From Bryum argenteum (lineage: Eukaryota > Streptophyta > Bryopsida > Bryales > Bryaceae): a DNA stretch of 64,000 bases. Below the pieces are notes generated by a model. It searched no databases. It had not been told where the DNA came from and saw only the letters and a list, made by a program, of their open reading frames with translations. Positions 56,468-64,000 of this stretch are shown here, piece after piece. The position numbers were made by a program, and so were the translations under genes. The number at the start of each line of letters is the position of its first letter. Within the stretch, counting starts at the first letter, position 1. Location: contig CM073324.1 in NCBI GenBank assembly GCA_037043015.1, forward strand, positions 4,333,413-4,397,412. Direction: 5' to 3'.

Positions 56468-59400
56468 ATGGAGGAGGTTGCATCTGGTGAACCTTTGCAG
56501 CATCACCTTCGCCAGTGGAGTACATCACAGTGCTTCATCCCAAGCATGTCGTCTGAAAATGGAGCTGACGATGAATCAGATTTGGCAGAAGGAAAATCTG
56601 GAATCGAGGACTTGAACGATCAAGACTTGGATGATGGGGATTCTGGCGCATATGCGGAGGATGGGGAGCTCGCAGCGTATGTGGACGATGGGGAGCTTCC
56701 CGCATATGTAGATGTGAAGTCCTCCCTCTCTGCTAGTCCCTCGCTTCCAGACGAGGCTTCTGATATGGATGCGAACAGCATCATTGACGTCAACTACGAA
56801 CCCCTGAGAATGGATAAAGAGGATTCTCCGAAACCAAAGCCTTTAAAGAAGGTGAACACTGCGAGCAAGGTGGCAAATGGCACAGTCAATTCTGTGACGA
56901 GGAGTCATTCCGCAAGAAATAATCAAGGTCCACCATCACCAAAGCCATATTTAAGGTCTTCCTCTTCATTTGCGGCTTCTCGTCGACTTGGGACAGCGAA
57001 TGACAGCAGTGCCAAGACTGGAAATGGGAGTGCAAAGTTGGGGCCGCCCATAGTCTCCGCGACACCGATCATCAAGAGGCGATCAGGAGTTTCAGGCGAA
57101 GGTCGAAGTCAGCCCATAACGAAACGCAGTGCAAGTGAACCATTTACACGACGCAGCTTAGCTGAGCCGATAAGACGCAGCTTAGCAGAGCCGATAAGTA
57201 GGCGCACTTCAATTGGACCGGGCACAACTATCGGTCAGCGCACACCTTCAAAAACAACTGATCCGCGGCGAACTTCCTTGTCTGGTATGATGAATCCAGT
57301 GGGCAATCCTCGAAGGCACTCCCTTTCTGGGGTTACCTCCATGAGCCGGTCTCTTGATCTGTCTTCCTCTTCAGACACCAAGAGCTGGGCCGCACCTGCC
57401 CCAGCTCTGAAGGCCTCAGGTCGACGTGTGAACAACTCAGCAACTTCTTCAGTGTCGAAATCTCCAACTGTATCTGCTCCAGCGCCTTCCTCTCGTTTGA
57501 CATCTTCTACTCAGTCTCTTGAGGGTATCTCCAGGAGGAACAGCTTTTCTGGACAGAGGTCGTCCGTTGAGTCGGGCAAACCTTCTCCCAAAGCCTCTAC
57601 TCCTCCTACGAGACCTCAAACAAGCTCCACTGCAACTTCAAGGGGCTCTTCTTCTTCACCCAGTGGGCCAGTGCAGAAGTCTCCAGTTTCGATGGGTACT
57701 TCTCCTTCAGAAGCACCAAAGAAGAAGCTTACTTCTTCCTCTTCTATCGGGCCGAGACGAACATCGAGCTTTGCAGAGCCAGTTGGTGCTCCCAGGCGGT
57801 CTTCTTCTCCTACGAATTCCAAGACTTCAGAGAGATCACCGACAGTGAGCAGTCAGAGCAAGATGTCCTCTCGCTCCGAGAAAGTATCAAGCTCCACTGC
57901 TACTTCCAAGCGCACCCCTCCTGAGAAGGTGCAGATCAATCATAGCAGAGGCACCAGCAATGGGACCAGCAATGGCACTAGTAATGGCACCAGCAACGGC
58001 AAGTCCCCGAAGCCAGTTCAGAGCAACAGATCTCCAAATGCAAGCCAGACCACAAAGCCTTCGCCGTCACGTGCGAGTCCAAGTCCTAACAGTAATGGAG
58101 GATCGAAGGAAAAGGCTTCTCCACCTACGCAGGCATTTGAAAGAGGACCCAGCATGCTTAGTCGAAGAAAATCCCTAACAATGGACACACGCGACTCACG
58201 TCTGGTTTCTCTTCCACCCGTAGATGTGAAAGCTGGAGACGATGTGAGAATTGATCTTCGGGGTCGGAAAGTGCGAACCTTGGATGGAAACCTTGTTACC
58301 CTCACATCCAAGATGGAGTTTGTATATCTCCGCGACAACAAACTGTCAACACTGAATGGTATCGAGATTTTGCGACGTGTGAAGGTGCTGGACTTGAGCT
58401 TTAATGAGTTCAAGGGCTCAGGGTTCGAACCACTTGCGACCTGTAAGGCTCTCCAGCAGCTCTATCTCGCAGGTAACCAGATTACATCCTTGAGTGACTT
58501 GCCACAGCTTCCAAATTTGGAGTTCCTATCAGTTGCACAGAACAAGATCGAGTCTCTTGACATGGCCCCTCAGCCTCGGCTCCAAGTTCTGGCTGCCAGT
58601 AAAAACAATATCACCACTCTGAAGGACTTCCCACATCTTCCTGCTTTGGAGCACCTTCGTCTGGAAGAAAATCCAATTCTGGAGAGCTTTCATGTGGAAG
58701 CACAGTCCATCCTGCTCGTAGGACCAAGCTTGAAGAAATTCAATGACCGTGACCTTTCTTTGGAGGAACGAGAGCTCGCAAGGATGTACCCTCCCAGCAC
58801 TGCACTCTGTATCCGTGAGGGCTGGGAGCTTTGCGACCCAGAGCAGGCGGCGTCATCGACTTTTCAGTTTCTCCTGTCACAGTGGACCGACAGCATGCCA
58901 CTAGGTTACACTGTGAAGAAAACATGGGTTGGCCTACCGCAAGAGGAGGATCCTTGCCCCTGTGAGTTCTCTTTTGAGAATTTCGATTCTGAAGGGGAGG
59001 AAGCAGAGCTGGTGTTGAAGTACCAGTGGTATGTGGGCGATAAAACTCCTATCAACTTTGTCCCTATCAGTGGAGCAGACTCTGCGAGCTACTGGCCTAA
59101 ACACGACGATGTAGGCAAATGCCTCAAAGTGGAGTGCAGCATTCAGGTGGGAGAGAAGCAGTATCCTCCTGTGTTTGCGATTTCTGCTCCTGTGGCTGCA
59201 GGAAGTAAGTGTCCTAAAGTTATGGGGCTTGAGGTGGAGGGAGAATGTCTCGAAGGTGCTCTTGTCAAAGGCTCCCCTGTTGTAGCCTGGTGTGGTGGTA
59301 CCCCTGGGAAGTCTGTTTCCAGCTGGCTGCGACGCAAGGATCAATCAAGTCCTGTGGCAATCATGGGAGCTGAGGAATCAGAGTATCAGCTCCAACTTGA

Positions 59401-62400
59401 TGATGTGGGGTTTAGCCTCATCTATATGTTCACCCCAGTTACAGAGGAGGGTGTGAAAGGAGAGCCTCAATATGCAACTACCTCTGTCATTCAAGCATCT
59501 CCTCCGAGTGTGAGCGATGTGCGCATTATCGGAAACGCAGTGAACGGGAACGTGATACAAGGAGCGGGAAAATACTTCGGAGGCAAGGAAGGAGCTAGCA
59601 AGTTTGAGTGGCTCAGGGAGAATCTGGACTCCGGAGAGTTCAAGCTTGTGTCGCGTGGAAACTCGGAGTACACATTGACGGATGAAGACGTGGGTCGGCG
59701 CATGATGTTTATGTACACGCCTGTCAATCTCGAGGGGCGAGTGGGTGAACCTCTGACTGCCACAAGTAATACCGTTATGCTCGCTCCGCCCTCCATCGAG
59801 GAACTACGCATAGTTGGCGATTTGAAGGAAGGCAACAAAGTTGCTGTGAGTGCACTCTTCACGGGCGGCACAGAGGGTGCCAGTCGAGTACAGTGGTTCA
59901 AAAAAGGTACCCCCGGGATCCCCACCGATGATTCGCAGATCGAGCCATTGAGTAGTCCCAAAGTGGCAAAGGCGTTTCGAATTCCACTGAACGCGGTGGG
60001 TCACTTCCTGGTCGCTAAGTACACACCCGTCAGGTCGGACAACGAGGTCGGCGAACCAGTATTCGCAATCACCGAAACGATCGTGGAGATGTTACCCCCA
60101 GGATTGACGTTCCTTAATATAGTTGGTGAGTTTGTTGAAGGTGAAACTCTGACAGCTCAATACGGTTACGTGGGAGGCTACGAAGGTGTGAGTCTTTACA
60201 GCTGGTATTTGCACGAGAGTGAGATTGATCCCGGCTCGCCAGTGCCGGAGGCTGAAGGACAGCTTCAGTATCGGATTACTAAGCAAGCTGTGAACAAGCT
60301 CATTTCATTCCGGTGTCGACCTGTGCGTGACGACGGCATCACCGGCGAATGGAAGAGCACTTTCGGCACGGAAAAGATACATGCCGGAACACCCAAGTTG
60401 CTCTCGTTGCATATTCTTGGGGAGCCAATGGAAGGTCATGAGCTTCAGGTGGGAAAGGAGTATTGGGGAGGGGAAGAAGGCATCTGCAAGGTGCAATGGT
60501 TCGTCACGCGGCAGGATGGGACTCAACGTGAGATCAAAGGTGCAGTGCATGAGGCTTACACAATCCAAAGCGAAGACATCGATGGACTTCTCTGCGTTTC
60601 GTGCGAGCCTGTCAGGAGTGATGGTGTGACGGGTCCCATCACCGTCTCCTCCAGCGTGGGACCCGTGGTCCCTGCTCCACCGAGTTGCACTTTTCTGGAG
60701 CTTTGCGGAGTGCCAGTCGAAGGAGGAAGTCTCAGTTTCAAAGCGGCGTACAAGGGCGGGGAGAAAGGGGCCTGCATGCAGGAATGGGTGCGTCACAGTG
60801 TCGATGGTAGTCAAGACACATTAAGTACTTCAAACGTTCTAGACCTTTCCTCTGAAGACGTGGGAAGCAGAATCGAGCTCGTCTTCACACCTGTGAGGAA
60901 AGACGGATCGGTTGGAGACTCAAAGTCGGTACTTTCCGAAGTTGTTGTGGATGGAGAACCTGAAGGCACCGACCTTGTGATATCACAATGCTTCGAAGAT
61001 GTGGAAGTTATACCGCGCAAAGTTTATTTCGGAGGGAAGGAAGGGAAGAGCGAGTACACTTGGTACCGAACGGCTCATCGGCCGAAGAACGGGCAGCTTC
61101 CTGAGGACGCACGGCGACTCCACAGGGAGACTGATGTCTACACTCCAAGTCTTGACGACGTTGGCTCATACTTGGTTCTGCACTGGGTTCCTGTGCGTGA
61201 GGACGGCAAACGCGGCACTCCTATCATTGGCTACAGCAACTTGCCAGTGGCGCCGGCACTACCAGTCGTGAGCAAGGTGAGTGTCCACGAACAATCACCT
61301 GGGACGTATGTTGGTGAGGGAGAGTACTACGGTGGATTAGAAGGTGAGAGCCAGTTCTGCTGGTACCGTCAAACAACTGGCGGCCTTCGTACGGTCATCT
61401 CTGGCGCAGACTCGAAGACCTACATCATTGGCGATGATGACTACACATGCTCTGTGGTCTTTGGCTACACCCCTGTACGCAGCGATGGCGTTGTAGGCGA
61501 GCTTGTGTTATCCGACCCAAGTCCTCTCCTATACCCCGAGGTCCCACGCATCCACAAGCTGGTGCTGAAGGGATCGGCCGTGGAGGGCGAGACTCTCACC
61601 GCATTGGAAGTCATTCCCCGAGGCGAATCCCAGCAACGCTCATGGGAGAAGTACAAGAAAGACGTCAAGTACCAGTGGTCACGGTCCTGGCAACCTGCAA
61701 CTCCAGACCACTTCGAGCCTCTCACAACGCAACGCACATGCTCGTACAAAGTGCGCCTGGAGGATGTGGGCTACACCCTACGATGCGAGGCCATCACTTC
61801 TGATGTATTTGGCAGATCCGCTGAGCCGGCGTTCATCGTAACTGCGCCAGTCACCCCTGGCTTCCCCAAAATCGAGAATCTCGACATCGAGGGACGAGGA
61901 TATCACACCAGCCTTTATGCAGTACGTGGAATCTACAGCGGCGGCAAGGAGGGCAAGAGCATGCTCCAATGGTTCCGTGCCATGGCCGGAAGTCCTGACT
62001 TGATACCGATCTCCGGTGAAGTAGGAAGAATGTATGAAGCGAATGTCGACGACGTTGGGTACAGACTAGTTGCAGTCTACACTCCGGTACGTGACGATGG
62101 CACTGAAGGTGGCCCAGTTTCGGTGTCCACAGATCCCATCATCGTGAACCCCGAGGTTGCGAAAGAAGTGAAGCTGAAGCTGGAGCTCGGAGCGGTGAAG
62201 TTTGAAGCGTTGAAGGATCGAGACCGGTCGCCAATGAAGTCGTCACCGAGGTCCCCACAGCAGCAGCCTCTTGGAAGCTTGGAACGGCGCGTTTTGGATG
62301 TAAATAGGAAGCGGGTGAAGGTGGTGAAGCCGGGGTCCAAAACTCATTTTGCATCGACGGAGATTCGTGGGACGTACGCACCCCCTTTCCATGTGGAAGT

Positions 62401-62563
62401 GTTTCGAAACGACCAGCACCGGGTGAAGATCGTCATCGACACCGACAACGAAGTCGACCTGATGGTGCAGTCACGGCATATCCGCGACATCATTGTACTC
62501 GTCATTCGGGGATTCTCTCAACGCTTCAACACCACCCCTCTCAACTTGCTCCTCAAGATGTAG
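56468..62563 (+). CDS. AIR9: Microtubule-associated protein AIR9
   Basis: AIR9 binds cortical microtubules and marks the preprophase band and the cortical division site in plants. The frame gives 2031 residues from the ATG at 56468; the frame is open further upstream from a TTG at 56429, which is not a plausible plant start. Layout: Ser/Pro/Arg-rich basic region (about 1-585, the microtubule-binding type), leucine-rich repeats (about 590-760, e.g. VYLRDNKLSTLNGIEILRR), then eleven A9 repeats (about 825-1895), each with a GG-EG-S---W block and a DVG-----TPVR-DG--GE block, and a conserved C-terminal domain (about 1922-2031, containing IRDIIVLVIRGFSQRF). Eleven A9 repeats matches what I recall for the Arabidopsis protein, which is shorter (1708 residues); most of the extra length seems to lie in the N-terminal region. 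The coding sequence is one uninterrupted exon. GC is much higher than the flanks. Assignment is firm. Confidence 0.95.
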   Translation: MEEVASGEPLQHHLRQWSTSQCFIPSMSSENGADDESDLAEGKSGIEDLNDQDLDDGDSGAYAEDGELAAYVDDGELPAYVDVKSSLSASPSLPDEASDMDANSIIDVNYEPLRMDKEDSPKPKPLKKVNTASKVANGTVNSVTRSHSARNNQGPPSPKPYLRSSSSFAASRRLGTANDSSAKTGNGSAKLGPPIVSATPIIKRRSGVSGEGRSQPITKRSASEPFTRRSLAEPIRRSLAEPISRRTSIGPGTTIGQRTPSKTTDPRRTSLSGMMNPVGNPRRHSLSGVTSMSRSLDLSSSSDTKSWAAPAPALKASGRRVNNSATSSVSKSPTVSAPAPSSRLTSSTQSLEGISRRNSFSGQRSSVESGKPSPKASTPPTRPQTSSTATSRGSSSSPSGPVQKSPVSMGTSPSEAPKKKLTSSSSIGPRRTSSFAEPVGAPRRSSSPTNSKTSERSPTVSSQSKMSSRSEKVSSSTATSKRTPPEKVQINHSRGTSNGTSNGTSNGTSNGKSPKPVQSNRSPNASQTTKPSPSRASPSPNSNGGSKEKASPPTQAFERGPSMLSRRKSLTMDTRDSRLVSLPPVDVKAGDDVRIDLRGRKVRTLDGNLVTLTSKMEFVYLRDNKLSTLNGIEILRRVKVLDLSFNEFKGSGFEPLATCKALQQLYLAGNQITSLSDLPQLPNLEFLSVAQNKIESLDMAPQPRLQVLAASKNNITTLKDFPHLPALEHLRLEENPILESFHVEAQSILLVGPSLKKFNDRDLSLEERELARMYPPSTALCIREGWELCDPEQAASSTFQFLLSQWTDSMPLGYTVKKTWVGLPQEEDPCPCEFSFENFDSEGEEAELVLKYQWYVGDKTPINFVPISGADSASYWPKHDDVGKCLKVECSIQVGEKQYPPVFAISAPVAAGSKCPKVMGLEVEGECLEGALVKGSPVVAWCGGTPGKSVSSWLRRKDQSSPVAIMGAEESEYQLQLDDVGFSLIYMFTPVTEEGVKGEPQYATTSVIQASPPSVSDVRIIGNAVNGNVIQGAGKYFGGKEGASKFEWLRENLDSGEFKLVSRGNSEYTLTDEDVGRRMMFMYTPVNLEGRVGEPLTATSNTVMLAPPSIEELRIVGDLKEGNKVAVSALFTGGTEGASRVQWFKKGTPGIPTDDSQIEPLSSPKVAKAFRIPLNAVGHFLVAKYTPVRSDNEVGEPVFAITETIVEMLPPGLTFLNIVGEFVEGETLTAQYGYVGGYEGVSLYSWYLHESEIDPGSPVPEAEGQLQYRITKQAVNKLISFRCRPVRDDGITGEWKSTFGTEKIHAGTPKLLSLHILGEPMEGHELQVGKEYWGGEEGICKVQWFVTRQDGTQREIKGAVHEAYTIQSEDIDGLLCVSCEPVRSDGVTGPITVSSSVGPVVPAPPSCTFLELCGVPVEGGSLSFKAAYKGGEKGACMQEWVRHSVDGSQDTLSTSNVLDLSSEDVGSRIELVFTPVRKDGSVGDSKSVLSEVVVDGEPEGTDLVISQCFEDVEVIPRKVYFGGKEGKSEYTWYRTAHRPKNGQLPEDARRLHRETDVYTPSLDDVGSYLVLHWVPVREDGKRGTPIIGYSNLPVAPALPVVSKVSVHEQSPGTYVGEGEYYGGLEGESQFCWYRQTTGGLRTVISGADSKTYIIGDDDYTCSVVFGYTPVRSDGVVGELVLSDPSPLLYPEVPRIHKLVLKGSAVEGETLTALEVIPRGESQQRSWEKYKKDVKYQWSRSWQPATPDHFEPLTTQRTCSYKVRLEDVGYTLRCEAITSDVFGRSAEPAFIVTAPVTPGFPKIENLDIEGRGYHTSLYAVRGIYSGGKEGKSMLQWFRAMAGSPDLIPISGEVGRMYEANVDDVGYRLVAVYTPVRDDGTEGGPVSVSTDPIIVNPEVAKEVKLKLELGAVKFEALKDRDRSPMKSSPRSPQQQPLGSLERRVLDVNRKRVKVVKPGSKTHFASTEIRGTYAPPFHVEVFRNDQHRVKIVIDTDNEVDLMVQSRHIRDIIVLVIRGFSQRFNTTPLNLLLKM
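57140..57200 (+). repeat. Coding duplication in AIR9 N-terminus
   Basis: A 24-base unit encoding RRSLAEPI occurs twice in tandem (residues about 227-243). Confidence 0.75.
57949..58002 (+). repeat. Coding (GTSN)n repeat in AIR9
   Basis: Four copies of a 12-base unit encode GTSN in the Ser-rich region, with synonymous changes between units. Length variation between individuals is plausible. Confidence 0.85.
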
Positions 62564-63700
62564 TAGTGGTTGTTTCCTCCTGGTGTTTGTTGACTGATGC
62601 CTGGCTATAATAGATTTTTGAGCATTAGATAGCCACTGTAACTGTCATTCAAGGGAACTGTCTGCCTTGCAACGGTCTTTTATAACTGTAAGTTCCTAGT
62701 CCAAAGCAGTATTGTTTCCTTTCTGGAAACTTAAATATTCCATCTCATAGGCTCTACAAATAATTTTATTCTTGGCACTTCTCACTTGTCCTTACCTAGA
62801 GACGGGGCATGGGCATTCTATCTGGAATGTTTTCGACTGAATGATAGTTTTTTGTTTCGATCGGGAGGTTACTTTCGTCTATGGGATTGAAGTCCTGGAA
62901 AGTTCGATCATGCTGCATCCCGTTGATACCAGTATTGAAGATCTCGCCAAGTCAAGGCGAGTATGGTACTGTAGTAAACAATCCTGAATGCGTTCGCTCG
63001 TAAAACTGAGACAACGGCTCGGGGTTTCTGGAAGATTTTCGAATAGGGGAACAATTGGGTAAACGATTTTCAGGTAAGTAAACAATCACAAATTATCGAA
63101 GATCTAGCCGAATTAGCCGAATTTGTGATGCGAATGAAATGTGTTTTCAACTACCAGTATCGAAGATCTAGCCGAATGAAATGTTGCAAGTTGGCATGAT
63201 GGAGGTTGAAAACTATGTTTCATTGAAGTGGTCACCTCGGTCCTCTCATTTTAAATAGCTTGTTTCTTTTTACAAGGTCTCACCAACACAACTCTCGTAT
63301 ATACTCGGCGCATTGTATGTTCTCCAAACTGAGATTTGCAAGTGTCTTTGGTTTCCTATTTTTGTGTATAACTTTGTAGATTCTTCAAATGGTTAGCACA
63401 AGAAAATTTTCTCAACAATTTCGTAGGGTTACAAATAACCATGTTGTGTAAATCACAAAAGTTCTTTATTAACGCATTTCCAGCTCGTAAATATCAAGTA
63501 TTGAATTTTCACACTACATGCTTTTTCCATTTATAGATTGTCATCTTGCGTGAGGCTACGCGTTTCGATGAGAAGATAATAGAATAGGGACAAAATAATA
63601 TAGCCAAATTTTAGCTTTCATCAGCTACTGCAACAAACTGAATCAAAACTATTTACTTATTGAAGCCTACACTTCTACTTTCTCAAATTTACATTCAACA
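62564..63700. other. AIR9 3' flank
   Basis: The first few hundred bases are presumably 3'UTR. A 20-base direct repeat 'tatcgaagatctagccgaat' occurs at about 63095 and 63159. No other gene is seen. Confidence 0.5.
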
Positions 63701-63712
63701 GTAGTAATGAAT

Positions 63713-63979
63713 CTAAATGTTGATGTCCAGTTGCAGGCACAATAAGGTACCAAAACCGCAACCTTTAGAAACATTTAGGCTATAATGGTCTCTATGATTG
63801 TTGTATGGACAAGGCCGGATGCATTCGCCATCGCCATTGTGTTTCACGCCTTTTGGCGCACTCTCCACAGCACCTTCTGCTTCCTCAATGCCATCGTCAG
63901 TGAACCTAGTTGTTAAGGTGGTCCTGGATGTTTCAGACAAGTCTCTGTTGGATGAGAGCTGGCAAACTTGATAAGTCAA
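63713..63979 (-). CDS. Possible exon of a minus-strand gene, unassigned
   Basis: The minus frame gives 88 residues with mixed composition (acidic TDDGIEEAEGAVESAP in the middle), and GC over 63810-63960 is raised above the flank. It could be the last exon of a gene continuing past the window, or chance. I recognise no domain and claim no function. Confidence 0.25.
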   Translation of the reverse strand: MTYQVCQLSSNRDLSETSRTTLTTRFTDDGIEEAEGAVESAPKGVKHNGDGECIRPCPYNNHRDHYSLNVSKGCGFGTLLCLQLDINI

Positions 63980-64000
63980 CTATTATAAAACAAGGAACAA

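Noticed and set aside
58425-58436. GGTTCGAACC, tRNA T-arm-like
   Set aside because: It lies inside the AIR9 coding frame and no other tRNA arms surround it.

Overview
This is nuclear DNA of a land plant. Two real protein genes are visible: the exosome cap subunit RRP4 (29599-32080, seven exons with GT-AG introns) and the microtubule-associated protein AIR9 (coding exon 56468-62563). AIR9 and a canonical Stowaway MITE point to a land plant. The short RRP4 introns and very AT-rich intergenic DNA would fit a bryophyte, lycophyte or similar non-flowering plant, but the sequence does not settle this.

Layout. 1-15.6 kb: AT-rich DNA with many short transposon remnants and no gene. 15.6-29.4 kb: copies of a 'RRP4-upstream repeat' (X), including a ~2-kb inverted repeat (arms about 22180-24150 and 26498-28490) whose arms each carry a broken copy of RRP4 exon 1. 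29.4-32.1 kb: the intact RRP4 gene. 32-53 kb: another transposon-rich stretch with microsatellites and minisatellites. 53.9-54.5 kb: two small inverted-repeat MITEs. 54.7-62.6 kb: AIR9 with a probable 5'UTR intron. 62.6-64 kb: flank, with a possible minus-strand exon at the edge.

The dominant feature is a set of at least ten families of short non-coding elements, here called A-H, J and K. All begin at TTAA followed by CCC(C/T)TAA and end with the mirror sequence, flanked by a single TTAA on each side. By summing my intervals they fill roughly a quarter of the window. TTAA target sites with CCC-starting ends are the signature of the piggyBac superfamily. No transposase was seen, so these look like non-autonomous elements (MITEs). 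They nest inside each other and form end-to-end chains sharing one TTAA, and one insertion can be compared with an empty paralogous site. A second set of MITEs has TA target duplications and starts AGGT or TGGT.

RRP4 (RNA exosome) and AIR9 (cortical microtubules and preprophase-band site) are unrelated in function, and nothing suggests co-regulation. The link worth following is the inverted duplication of RRP4's 5' end, which could give hairpin transcripts matching the parent gene. Boundaries of degenerate repeats are approximate because all comparison was by eye.
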